Assembly: GCF_002135375.1 (NCBI RefSeq)
Contig: NZ_NEGH01000003.1
Span: forward strand, 186,001-250,000
Length of the DNA stretch: 64,000 bases
Origin: Acinetobacter sp. ANC 4558
Lineage (GTDB): Bacteria; Pseudomonadota; Gammaproteobacteria; Pseudomonadales; Moraxellaceae
Direction: 5' to 3'
Each line of letters starts with the position of its first letter. The first letter of the stretch is position 1. Below the pieces are notes generated by a model, which saw only the letters and a list, made by a program, of their open reading frames with translations, made no database searches and was not told where the DNA came from. Positions 35,095-43,862 of the stretch are shown here, piece after piece. The translations under genes were made by a program, and so were the position numbers.

Positions 35095-36222
35095 TTAAAT
35101 TTTCACCAAGTACTCAGCACTTAATTTTTTGATCGAACTACAGCCTAATTGCGCTAATGTACGGTCAATATCTTGCTTAAGTAAATGAATCACATCATCC
35201 ACACCTTGCTCTCCTTTTGCTGCTAGACCATATAACGTCGCGCGTCCTAAGCAAACCATGTCTGCCCCTAAGCATAAAGCTTTAACAATATCAGAGCCTC
35301 GTCTAAAACCACTATCAATTAAGACAGCACCTTGCATATTTTGAGCAACTGTATTCAGTGTTTCCATAGGTGAAATGCTGCAATCTAACTGTCGACCACC
35401 ATGATTAGATAGAATAACTCCATCTGCACCACATTCAATACTACGTTGTGCATCTTCAAGACGAACAATACCTTTAACCAATAATGTATGTGGCCAAATT
35501 TCTCGAATTCTTTTTAAACTCTCCAGATCAAAACTTGCATCCATTTGTCTGCTCATAAGTGCCGCTTGAACTTCTAAACTATTTGCCTCGGAAGTCACAA
35601 AGTTTGCTAATTCAGGCATACCACTACGTAAAAATCTTAAAGACCATGCAGGATGTAATAAACTATCCATCACTAAACTCGGTGATAAACGTAAAGGTAA
35701 ACTAAATTCATTTCTAATATCTCGTTCTCTATACCCATTTACACCAACATCAAGTGTAATAATTAAGGTTGTATATCCTGCTTTTAAAGCCCGATTGACC
35801 ATTTGTATAGCGAGCTCTTGATGTACAACATAGAGCTGAAACCATTTTTCGCCATCACATGCTTGTGCAACGTCTTCTATCGACATATTTGATGCCGTTG
35901 AAAGCATGAATGGAATATTTGCTTTGGCTGCGCTTTTTGCTAATAGGCTATCAGCCTTAGGCCATAATGAACCATTCAAACCCGTCGGTGCGATGGCAAA
36001 TGGAGCATCCCATTTTTTATTAAATAATTCACAAGAAATATCTCTACGGCTAATATCAATTAAGCGGTGAGGTTTAAACCGCCATTGATCAAATACCGCT
36101 CTATTCTGCTGTAATCCTTTTTCATCTTCAGCACCCCCATCCAAATAATCAAAAATGATCCGAGGTAAGGTTGCTTTCGCTTGCAGGCGATAATCTTCTA
36201 CATTAATTAATTTACGAGACAA
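35095..36222 (-). CDS. mdlB: L-mandelate (S-mandelate) dehydrogenase MdlB, FMN-dependent
   Basis: 375 residues from TTG 36222. Oxidises L-mandelate to benzoylformate, passing electrons to quinone. Closely follows Pseudomonas putida MdlB: NVEDYR at the N-terminus, APTGLNG (glycine where lactate oxidases have Ala) near residue 75, LSTASNMSIEDVA near 102-114, QLYVVH, VNGYRERD near 166-173, an internal membrane-binding segment near 175-210 (LHPAWSLRFLRSGMPELANF), and the catalytic LSNHGGRQLDCSISPME. A longer frame reaches 36261, but AGGAAG just before TTG 36222 and the match MSRKLINVEDYR to P. putida MSQNLFNVEDYR fix the TTG start. Third gene after mdlC and dld. Confidence 0.9.
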   Translation of the reverse strand: MSRKLINVEDYRLQAKATLPRIIFDYLDGGAEDEKGLQQNRAVFDQWRFKPHRLIDISRRDISCELFNKKWDAPFAIAPTGLNGSLWPKADSLLAKSAAKANIPFMLSTASNMSIEDVAQACDGEKWFQLYVVHQELAIQMVNRALKAGYTTLIITLDVGVNGYRERDIRNEFSLPLRLSPSLVMDSLLHPAWSLRFLRSGMPELANFVTSEANSLEVQAALMSRQMDASFDLESLKRIREIWPHTLLVKGIVRLEDAQRSIECGADGVILSNHGGRQLDCSISPMETLNTVAQNMQGAVLIDSGFRRGSDIVKALCLGADMVCLGRATLYGLAAKGEQGVDDVIHLLKQDIDRTLAQLGCSSIKKLSAEYLVKI

Positions 36223-36247
36223 AGTGACTTCCTTTATTTCATTTAAA

Positions 36248-37954
36248 CTAGATTTTTCCAATTGGATTCCAATACTTGTATTTGCTGGTTTTGCCGATAC
36301 CAGGATTAAAACTATTTGTTGGGTCTAGTTGTTTTAAATGTGCTTGATAATCTGCGGATGCACTGTATAAATGTCCTACATTATGTTCTGCAGGATATTT
36401 AGCTCCACGAGATTCTAGATAAGTAAGAACTTCATTTTTAAACTGTTTTATATCTACACCATCTTTTAATAAATAATCTTGATGAGAAACAAAACAGAAA
36501 AAATGCCCACAGCAACTTTCCATTAAAACCTGATTCTGTAAGTGTTCTGGTAATTGAATTAACCATTGCTGGTCTGTTCTACAAAATGCCACATCAAATG
36601 AAACCAAGCGCTGATTTGGATCAATTTCATGGCTTTCACAATAGTAAATAATGCACCCACCGACAGCAAAACGAATGAGAAAAATATTTTTTTCTTCTTT
36701 TGCTGTACATTGGAAAAACTGTATTGGTTTTTCAGATGAAAAATGAGTCAATAACTGCTGTAATTCATGCCTTTGTTGTGCATCTATTTTAAGCATCAGC
36801 AAGTGGGGATATTGCTGATGAAAGTTTAATATTCTCGGTTCAATCCAAGAGGGAGTCATGCGATTAAAGAGTTGAATGAAACGATCAGCCATATTTTTTG
36901 GAAAAAATGGCGCTTTTTGAAAAAAACGGTCAATTTTGAATTTTAAATTGAATAGTTCAGGAATTTTTTCAGCACCCCAAATATCAATGGCTTTATACAT
37001 ATGTTTTGCATAACGCTGTGTTAATTGAAATGCGTGTTGATGAATATACTCTGCTTGACTTGGCAACACCGACAAATGCTTTAATAAATATTGACGTAAT
37101 TGAATTAGTGCTAATTCATCATGGCTTCCAATCAAAAAGGTCACAGAATCTGTAGCTTGTTCAAAAGTCGGTAATCTCACTGCAAAGACTGCGAGTTTTC
37201 CTGAACATCCAGCAGCTTCATATAAGTATGTAGGATTACCGTTATATCGGGTTGGTGTTGGGGTATGTATATCCCGTAAATTCTCTGCATAATTTTCTGC
37301 CCAAATTCGACCATCCCACAAATCATTTTGTTCAATTTGATAATTTTTCTGTTCTAAATTTTGAAAAATTTCCTCAGGTGTACTACCTAATTCTATGCCT
37401 AAATGATTCACTAAGATTAATGCTCCATTTTCATCAATCTGCGCAAATAATGCTTTTTCTGTATAAGCAGGACCTCGATGAATTAAGGAGCCACCTGAAT
37501 TATTACAAACACCCCCGATTACAGAAGCACCAATACATGAAGAACCAATAACGGAATGTGGTTCTCTTCCATAAGGCTTCAGTGCATTTTCTAACTCTGT
37601 TAATGAGGTTCCAGGAAAGGCAAGGACTTGATTCACTTGTTCTAATAAATGTAAACCTTTTAATTTTTTGGTGCTGACCACCACAACATTTCGGTCATAA
37701 TCGTCCGCGTCAGGCGTAGAACCACCTGTAACTCCTGTGTTTGCTGCTTGTAAAATCATCACAACATCGTGTGTGACACAGCACACTAAGATATTCCATA
37801 ATTCAAGTAAAGTATGGGGAATAACAACAGCAATTGCATCTCCTTTTCCAACTCTAAATCCTTTCAAATAAGGTGACATAATCGGCTTTTCAATCAATAT
37901 TTGAGTTGGCTTTAAAATTTTTTGAAATGCTTGAATAATTGGATCATTTTGCAC
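36248..37954 (-). CDS. Dld-family FAD D-2-hydroxyacid dehydrogenase, probable D-mandelate dehydrogenase
   Basis: 568 residues, close to E. coli quinone-dependent D-lactate dehydrogenase Dld (571). FAD-binding region with QAANTGVTGGSTP near residues 74-86, REPHSVIGSSCIGASVIGG and CNNSGGSLIHRGPAYTE near 135-175; the C-terminal part ends DPTNSFNPGIGKTSKYKYW, as in Dld. GTG start at 37954, preceded by AGGAGT; the GTG at 37972 would bury that ribosome site. It sits between benzoylformate decarboxylase and L-mandelate dehydrogenase. Acinetobacter calcoaceticus is known for separate membrane D- and L-mandelate dehydrogenases, the D enzyme resembling D-lactate dehydrogenase, so D-mandelate is the likeliest substrate; D-lactate is the alternative. 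Confidence 0.8.
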   Translation of the reverse strand: MQNDPIIQAFQKILKPTQILIEKPIMSPYLKGFRVGKGDAIAVVIPHTLLELWNILVCCVTHDVVMILQAANTGVTGGSTPDADDYDRNVVVVSTKKLKGLHLLEQVNQVLAFPGTSLTELENALKPYGREPHSVIGSSCIGASVIGGVCNNSGGSLIHRGPAYTEKALFAQIDENGALILVNHLGIELGSTPEEIFQNLEQKNYQIEQNDLWDGRIWAENYAENLRDIHTPTPTRYNGNPTYLYEAAGCSGKLAVFAVRLPTFEQATDSVTFLIGSHDELALIQLRQYLLKHLSVLPSQAEYIHQHAFQLTQRYAKHMYKAIDIWGAEKIPELFNLKFKIDRFFQKAPFFPKNMADRFIQLFNRMTPSWIEPRILNFHQQYPHLLMLKIDAQQRHELQQLLTHFSSEKPIQFFQCTAKEEKNIFLIRFAVGGCIIYYCESHEIDPNQRLVSFDVAFCRTDQQWLIQLPEHLQNQVLMESCCGHFFCFVSHQDYLLKDGVDIKQFKNEVLTYLESRGAKYPAEHNVGHLYSASADYQAHLKQLDPTNSFNPGIGKTSKYKYWNPIGKI

Positions 37955-38002
37955 GTTGCTACTCCTTTGCACCCTGCTACCTTACCCTTTGGATTTCATC
38001 AT

Positions 38003-39586
38003 TTACTGATGATTTGCTGTTAAAACCTCAATCAATGTTGGCTTATCTGAATTTAATGCCTGCTGAAAAGTGTAAATAAATTCTTCATCTTGACAAACAC
38101 TATAAGCATTTACGCCATAACCTTGAGCAATTTGGCTAAAATTGATATCTGGGACATCCATTCCAGGTACATTTTTAGCATTCAAAACATCTGCAAACCA
38201 ACGTAATGCACCATATGTTCCATTTTTAAGAATAATAAAAATAACAGGAATTTTATACTGAGCAGCAGTCCATAACGCAGTAATACTATAATTCGCAGAA
38301 CCATCGCCAATAATTGCAACAACTTTTCGCTGTGACTGTGCCAATTGAATTCCAACCGCTGCTGGCATTGCAAATCCAAGACCACCTGCGGCTGCAAAAT
38401 AATAACTGCCTTGTCCTGTTAAGCTTAAACGCTCCCAAAGTATATTGGTGGTAGAGGTTGATTCATTGGTATAAATTGTGTGCTCAGGACTGAACTGATT
38501 AATCAAATCGAATAAACGTTCAGGTTGAATAAACTGATGTTGACTTGACTCCGCTAATTCAACTGTTGGGCGCAATGGGACATTCGTCGTTTTTGTCTCT
38601 ACAATTTCACTTAATCGAGTTAAACAATCCTCTAGATCGCAAATATAATTCGTTCCCATTGCAGCTCTGGCCGCTTCATGAATATCACACGAAAATGCAA
38701 TGAGTTTGGTTTGTGCTGCTAAATATTCACCTGGTTCATATTGGTGATAACGAAATACAGGTGCACCAAAAACAAGTACAAGATCATATTGCTCAAATAT
38801 GCTTGAAATACCTGCAATACTGGCAGGTAAAATTCCCTGAAAATGGGGATGCGTTGTTGGAAATGGGCAACGAGGAGAGGATGGTGCAACCCAGACAGGA
38901 GCATTTAAATTTTCAGCAAATTTAATGGCACTTTCATTTGCATATTGTCGATCAATATCTGTTCCAAAAACAATGGCAACATTTGTAGCTTGATTAATTT
39001 TTCCAGCAATTATATTTAAATAATGATGAGACAAACATTGTGAATCAACAACTTTCTTCGTCAGTAAATGATCATTTTGCTCGTCTACTTCAACATCCCA
39101 ATCACTATAAGGAATAGAGACATACACAGGCCCCGCAGCTTCAGCACCTGCAATATCAATTGCACGTTTAATTGCATGTGGAACTTCTTCTGCACTTGCT
39201 GGTTCGTGACTCCACTTTACTAATGGCTTAGGTAATTGTGCTGCCTCTAAGTTTGTCAGTAAGGCCTCAACACCCATCATTGCACGAGTTTGCTGTCCCG
39301 ATGTAATCACTAAAGGCGTATGAGAATTCCAAGCATTGCTTAAAGCGCCCATCGCATTCCCTGTCCCTGCTGCTGAATGTAGATTAACAAATGCAGGGCG
39401 TCCAGTTGCTTGGGCATATCCATCTGCCATCCCAACCACAGCACCTTCATGTAAGCCTAAAATATACTGAAAATCTACAGGGAAATCCTTTAAAAAAGGA
39501 AGTTCATTTGAACCTGGATTTCCAAATATTGTCGTTATTTCATTATTTCTTAAAATTTCATAAGTATAGTGATGAACTGTCTTCAC
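38003..39586 (-). CDS. mdlC: Benzoylformate (phenylglyoxylate) decarboxylase MdlC
   Basis: 527 residues, one less than P. putida benzoylformate decarboxylase (528) and collinear with it. ThDP enzyme: benzoylformate to benzaldehyde plus CO2. Active-site residues are at the same numbers: Ser26 (NPGSNELPF), Glu47, His70 (NLHSAAGTGNAMG), and the later His in FRYHQYEPG corresponding to His281. ThDP/Mg motif GDGSANYSITALWTAAQY near 426-443. GTG start at 39586 with AGGG upstream. First gene of mdlC-dld-mdlB; gaps of 48 and 25 bp suggest one transcript. Confidence 0.95.
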   Translation of the reverse strand: MKTVHHYTYEILRNNEITTIFGNPGSNELPFLKDFPVDFQYILGLHEGAVVGMADGYAQATGRPAFVNLHSAAGTGNAMGALSNAWNSHTPLVITSGQQTRAMMGVEALLTNLEAAQLPKPLVKWSHEPASAEEVPHAIKRAIDIAGAEAAGPVYVSIPYSDWDVEVDEQNDHLLTKKVVDSQCLSHHYLNIIAGKINQATNVAIVFGTDIDRQYANESAIKFAENLNAPVWVAPSSPRCPFPTTHPHFQGILPASIAGISSIFEQYDLVLVFGAPVFRYHQYEPGEYLAAQTKLIAFSCDIHEAARAAMGTNYICDLEDCLTRLSEIVETKTTNVPLRPTVELAESSQHQFIQPERLFDLINQFSPEHTIYTNESTSTTNILWERLSLTGQGSYYFAAAGGLGFAMPAAVGIQLAQSQRKVVAIIGDGSANYSITALWTAAQYKIPVIFIILKNGTYGALRWFADVLNAKNVPGMDVPDINFSQIAQGYGVNAYSVCQDEEFIYTFQQALNSDKPTLIEVLTANHQ

Positions 39587-39633
39587 AATAATTCCCTGAT
39601 TGTGGTGTTATACACAAATCATAGGAGGATTAA

Positions 39634-39688
39634 AAATATAGATCAAATGAATAATAAATATTATTAATTATAGTTTAAATCTATATTT
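39634..39688. promoter_or_regulatory. Inverted repeat upstream of mdlC, possible regulator site
   Basis: AAATATAGAT (39634-39643) and ATCTATATTT (39679-39688) form a perfect 10-bp inverted repeat 35 bp apart in the mdlC promoter region, just after the LysR gene. It could be a pair of LysR-type half-sites or coincidence in AT-rich DNA. Confidence 0.25.
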
Positions 39689-39759
39689 ATAATTTTTTTG
39701 CTTCTATTTCACCTGAATACAAAGTATGAGTAAAATGTTGTTTTTGCATGAATACTCAA

Positions 39760-40644
39760 TCATGAAAGTGTATCTTGTAAAAAATTAATAAACCATTTTT
39801 GTGCAATGACATCTCCTGCTTTTTTATACCAATGTAAGGTGACATCAAACTCTGGTAATTGAAATGGTGGCTCATAAATATTAATGTTTTCATTCGCTTC
39901 AAAATATGCCCCGATTCTCGAAGGCACTGTCACTATTAAATTATGTTTTTCAATTAATTCATTCAGAATACTAAACTGTGGAACGCGCAATTTTATTTTT
40001 CTTCTTAGACCTTTTTGATTCAAATAACTTTCAACTAAATTATGACCCGTAGATGCTGAAACAACTGCATGATTTTCTTTAAGAAACGTATCTAAATCCA
40101 ACTTGTTGTTGATAAGCTTTATATTTCGGCTAACTAAACACACATATTTTTCTTGAAATAATCTAAGCGTATTTAAGTTTCTTTCTTCGAGATTTTTATT
40201 ACAAATTGCTGCATCAATTTTCCCAGTAATGAGCCAGTCTGATAATTTATTCATATCGACAGTTACCACTTCCAAAGAGATATTTGGTGCAATTTTTTCT
40301 AAATCTTCATAAATTTTAGGTAAAAAATACATTCCACCAATATCTGTTAAGGCAATTTTAAAACAACGCTCACTATTTTTAATATCAAAATTTGTCACTT
40401 CACCAATGGTGTTTTCAATATCAATTAAGGGTTGATTCAAAGATTCATATAATTGGACGGAATACGCCGTTGGAATCATACCTTCTTTTGTTCTTGTAAA
40501 TAATTGATCTTTAAATATATGTCTTAATCTAGATAAATTATGACTCACTGAAGGCTGAGTAATATTTAAACGTTCAGCCGCAATACTAACACTACGCGTA
40601 TCGTAAATTGTAATAAATACTTTGACTAAGTTGAGGTCGATCAT
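39760..40644 (-). CDS. LysR-family regulator, probable mdl regulator
   Basis: 294 residues. N-terminal helix-turn-helix DLNLVKVFITIYDTRSVSIA with LNITQPSVSHNLSRLRHIF near residues 3-45, then an effector domain (IALTDIGGMYFLPKIYEDL near 95-113). The short DLN start and SVSHNLSRLR resemble the NodD/NahR/LeuO-type branch that often controls aromatic pathways. It lies 173 bp upstream of mdlC in the same direction and after the transporter terminator, so control of mdlC-dld-mdlB with mandelate or benzoylformate as effector is a reasonable inference. Confidence 0.82.
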   Translation of the reverse strand: MIDLNLVKVFITIYDTRSVSIAAERLNITQPSVSHNLSRLRHIFKDQLFTRTKEGMIPTAYSVQLYESLNQPLIDIENTIGEVTNFDIKNSERCFKIALTDIGGMYFLPKIYEDLEKIAPNISLEVVTVDMNKLSDWLITGKIDAAICNKNLEERNLNTLRLFQEKYVCLVSRNIKLINNKLDLDTFLKENHAVVSASTGHNLVESYLNQKGLRRKIKLRVPQFSILNELIEKHNLIVTVPSRIGAYFEANENINIYEPPFQLPEFDVTLHWYKKAGDVIAQKWFINFLQDTLS

Positions 40645-40855
40645 AATAGATGGAGCTAATAATAGCCTGAATGTAAATTAAATTTATACTATAAGAAAAG
40701 TACATTTAATATAAAGACATTTAATTTTATTTTTTATCGCGTTATGACAATGAAAGTTACATGCCTTCAATTTAATATCATCGCTAAAATCTAATTTTTA
40801 ACTTTATATTATGTCTTTTAAAGAAGAAATATATTTTAATTCTTCGCTTTTTTAT

Positions 40856-40886
40856 AAAGAAAGCTCACAATGCGTGAGCTTTCTTT
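40856..40886 (-). terminator. Terminator of the ADH-transporter operon
   Basis: AAAGAAAGCTCAC (40856-40868) pairs perfectly with GTGAGCTTTCTTT (40874-40886) around a 5-base loop, 8 bp beyond the transporter stop on the minus strand. Confidence 0.75.
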
Positions 40887-40893
40887 ATTCGTA

Positions 40894-42564
40894 CTACTTG
40901 TTAATATCTACATTTTTTGTTTCTTTAAAGAAGATCAAACAAACGAATAAAGATAAAACAATCCAACACACGGGATACCATAAACCAAAGTATATATTTC
41001 CTGTTTGGATTGAAATGGCAAATGCAATTGTTGGTAAAAGTCCACCAACCCATCCACTTGCAAAATGATAAGGGAATGACATTGATGTATAACGAATTTT
41101 AGCAGGAAACATTTCAAGCAATGCTGGTGCAACAGGCGTTAAGGTAAATAAACCGCACCATACCAGTACAATAAGTAATGCAATGACAGGTCCTTTTCGA
41201 AACTCATCTGCATTTGCTTCTGTTGGAATGTTATTGGCTGCTAAATTCTCTTTTAAATTGGTCGTAATCTTAGCAATCGTTTCTTTATATCCTTCTTCCC
41301 CTACTTGAAAGTTTTCAATATGAGTATTGCCAACCGTAATAGATACATTCGAGATATTCGCGTCTTGTACTGTTGTATAACTTAACCCACTATTTGCTAA
41401 TGCTTGTTTTGCTAAATCACACGGTTTAGTAAATTGTCGAGTTCCCGTCGGATTAAACATAAAGGAGCATTTTTCTTCTGTGGGTAAGTTTAAATAAATA
41501 GGTGTTTTTTCCAAACTTGCGACCATACTTGGGTTTGCAAAATATGCAACGCCTTTAAATATAGGAAAAATCACCAAAGCAGTTAATGTAAAACCGATTA
41601 AAAGTGTTTTTTTACGACCGATTCTATCTGACAACCACCCTGAAAAGAGAAACATTGGTATCCCAGCGATCAATGATATTGTGACAACAGAATTTGCTAT
41701 TTGGGGATCAACTTTTAAAATTTGCGTTAAAAAGAAAGTCGGATAAAGTACTGCAATATAGTAAGCACATGTCATTCCCCCACAAATTCCAAAGAATGCA
41801 ATTAATAATCTTTTAATATTTGTTGGGTCTAAAAATGTATCTCTTAATGGCGATTTAGATAATGTTTTTTCTTTCTGCATTTTTTTAAATGCAGGTGACT
41901 CATCCATACCTTTACGAATTTTTATTGAAAAAAGTAACAGTAATAACGAAAATAAGAATGGAATACGCCATCCCCATTCATTAAACTCATCTCCAGTCAG
42001 CCAGCGTGAAATCATAATGACTGCAAATGCCAATAATAATCCAAGTGTTCCAGTTGCTGAAATCCAAGAAGTATTGAGCCCTCTATTTTTAGAAGTTGAG
42101 TGTTCTGCAACATACGTTGCTGCCCCACCGTATTCACCACCTAGCGCCAATCCCTGAATCATTCGCATTGTAATCAACAATAAGGGGGCCCAAATGCCAA
42201 TCTGATTATATGTTGGAAGTAAACCGACAATCACGGTACTAATTCCCATAATAATCACTGTAATCATAAAGGTCTTTTTTCGGCCAAGTTTATCGCCTAT
42301 CCGACCGAATACAACTGCACCAACAGGCCGCATAATAAAACCGACCGCGAAAATTAATAATGCAAAGATAAATCCTGTAGATGGGTCTAAACCCGAAAAA
42401 AAGTTTAATGCAATCACAGCTGCAAGTGCACCATAAAGAGTGAACTCATACCACTCAAATACGGTTCCGACAGATGCAGCAAAGATGACTTTTTTTGTTG
42501 CTTGATCTGGAACTTCCATGTGTTCAGCAGGTTGCCCTGCTATGGAATTTATTTCCTTTTCCAT
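40894..42564 (-). CDS. MHS-family MFS transporter with large periplasmic insert
   Basis: 556 residues. Metabolite:proton symporter type: SVGTVFEWYEFTLYGALAAV near residues 29-48, GRIGDKLGRKKTF near 88-100, GLALGGEYGGAATYVAEH near 141-158, and second-half GWLSDRIGRKKTLL near 310-323. These carry organic acids such as alpha-ketoglutarate, proline or aromatic acids. An unusual hydrophilic stretch near residues 350-450, between two late helices, contains paired Cys (KCSF, KPCD) and is absent from short MHS members such as E. coli ProP. Start chosen at 42564 because AGGAA lies six bases before it. Co-transcribed with the dehydrogenase 21 bp upstream. Substrate may be mandelate or another aromatic or branched acid. 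Confidence 0.83.
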   Translation of the reverse strand: MEKEINSIAGQPAEHMEVPDQATKKVIFAASVGTVFEWYEFTLYGALAAVIALNFFSGLDPSTGFIFALLIFAVGFIMRPVGAVVFGRIGDKLGRKKTFMITVIIMGISTVIVGLLPTYNQIGIWAPLLLITMRMIQGLALGGEYGGAATYVAEHSTSKNRGLNTSWISATGTLGLLLAFAVIMISRWLTGDEFNEWGWRIPFLFSLLLLLFSIKIRKGMDESPAFKKMQKEKTLSKSPLRDTFLDPTNIKRLLIAFFGICGGMTCAYYIAVLYPTFFLTQILKVDPQIANSVVTISLIAGIPMFLFSGWLSDRIGRKKTLLIGFTLTALVIFPIFKGVAYFANPSMVASLEKTPIYLNLPTEEKCSFMFNPTGTRQFTKPCDLAKQALANSGLSYTTVQDANISNVSITVGNTHIENFQVGEEGYKETIAKITTNLKENLAANNIPTEANADEFRKGPVIALLIVLVWCGLFTLTPVAPALLEMFPAKIRYTSMSFPYHFASGWVGGLLPTIAFAISIQTGNIYFGLWYPVCWIVLSLFVCLIFFKETKNVDINK

Positions 42565-42585
42565 ATTCATTTCCTATACGTTTAC

Positions 42586-43710
42586 TTAAAACATAATAAT
42601 TTGACGAATCGCTTCACCTGACTTTAGACGGTCCATACTTTCGTTAATTTCTTCTAATTTCAATTTATGCGTAATTAATCGATCTACAGGTAATTTTCCT
42701 TTTAAAAATAAATCGATATAATTTGGAATATCACGGCGCGGTACGCTTGAACCCATATAACATCCTGAGATTTTTTTTTCATCTGTGACTAAATTGGTTA
42801 AGGGAAGCTGAAATGTTGCATTGGGTTTGGCTAAACTCGCACTGACAATTTCTCCGCCTCTTTTTGTTATTTTCCATGCAAATTCAATCGCACTTGGATG
42901 ACCTGCAAACTCCAACACAATATCGACTCCTCCATGCGTCAATTCTTTAATTTTATGATCTGCCTCAGGATCATTTGAATTAATACAAAGATCTGCACCC
43001 AATTCCTTACAAAATTCGAGCTTTTTATCATTTACATCAATTGCAATAATTTCCTTAGCACCCGCAGCAATACAGCCCAGTAAAGCAGACATTCCAACTC
43101 CACCCATACCAATAATGGCAACAGTAGAACCCATTTTTAAACTAGATGAATTTAATGCTGCACCGACACCCGTTAATACTGCACAGCCAAATAAAGCTGA
43201 ATATTCATAAGGAATATCTTGTTTTATTTTCACTAAAGAGTGCTTTGATACCACTGCATATTCAGAGAAAGCTGAAATACCTGAGTGATGGAAAAAGAAT
43301 TCTGTATCTTTTTTAATTTTTTGAGCGCCTGAAAAAAGCGTGCCTTTAGCCCCTGAAATTGCACCTGGTTCACATAAAGATGGTTTGCCAATCGAACATG
43401 GTAAACATTCTCCACATGAAGGTACAAAGCTACAAACAACATGGTCTCCAATCGCAAAATTTTTGACATTACTTCCAACTTCAACAATTTCCCCTGAAGC
43501 TTCATGCCCAATAACCATCGGCAGTGGTCGTGGACGCACACCTTCTATAATCGATAAATCTGAATGGCAAATGCCGGCAGCCTTTATTTTTAATAGAACC
43601 TCATCAGGACCAGGAGGCAAAAGCTCAATTTCCTCAATGATTAAAGGGCGGCTTTGTGCATAAGGAAACTTACAATTCATATTTCTTAAAACAGCTGCTT
43701 TGGTATTCAC
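42586..43710 (-). CDS. Zinc-dependent alcohol dehydrogenase (MDR family)
   Basis: 374 residues. Catalytic zinc site AAGICHSDLS near residues 44-53, GHEASGEI near 73-80 and a later Cys in FGCAVLTGVGAAL near 178-190; structural zinc CGECLPCSIGKPSLC near 99-113; Rossmann motif GMGGVGMSALLG near 205-216, then IDVNDKK indicating NAD. Length and loops fit the class III/aryl-alcohol branch. GTG start at 43710 with AAGGGA upstream. The promoter contains TTGTATTACAA, shared with the adjacent gntR and the HIBADH-like operon. Benzyl alcohol or a similar primary alcohol is a plausible but unproven substrate. Confidence 0.85.
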   Translation of the reverse strand: MNTKAAVLRNMNCKFPYAQSRPLIIEEIELLPPGPDEVLLKIKAAGICHSDLSIIEGVRPRPLPMVIGHEASGEIVEVGSNVKNFAIGDHVVCSFVPSCGECLPCSIGKPSLCEPGAISGAKGTLFSGAQKIKKDTEFFFHHSGISAFSEYAVVSKHSLVKIKQDIPYEYSALFGCAVLTGVGAALNSSSLKMGSTVAIIGMGGVGMSALLGCIAAGAKEIIAIDVNDKKLEFCKELGADLCINSNDPEADHKIKELTHGGVDIVLEFAGHPSAIEFAWKITKRGGEIVSASLAKPNATFQLPLTNLVTDEKKISGCYMGSSVPRRDIPNYIDLFLKGKLPVDRLITHKLKLEEINESMDRLKSGEAIRQIIMF

Positions 43711-43731
43711 TTTAATTCCCTTAAGTAAATT

Positions 43732-43742
43732 TTGTATTACAA
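43732..43742. promoter_or_regulatory. GntR operator, copy 1 (ADH promoter)
   Basis: TTGTATTACAA, an 11-bp palindrome with one central base, 21 bp before the alcohol dehydrogenase start. Identical to the copies at 43801 and 47329. Flanking bases TAATA after it are shared with copy 3 read on the other strand. Confidence 0.75.
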
Positions 43743-43800
43743 TAATACGTTATTATAATTTTTTCAATCTATTTTACCTAAATCTTTAAAAATATACATA

Positions 43801-43811
43801 TTGTATTACAA
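43801..43811. promoter_or_regulatory. GntR operator, copy 2 (gntR promoter)
   Basis: TTGTATTACAA, 51 bp before the GntR ATG and 58 bp from copy 1 in the same divergent interval. Flanks CATA on the left and TCATA on the right resemble copy 3. Confidence 0.75.
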
Positions 43812-43862
43812 TCATATATCTTATATGATCGATATCATTTCATTCGAATTTTTCAACAGCAT

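Noticed and set aside
36223-36261. Overlap of mdlB with dld
   Set aside because: It depends on a poor TTG start at 36261; the TTG at 36222 has a strong ribosome site and matches the family N-terminus, so the genes do not overlap.
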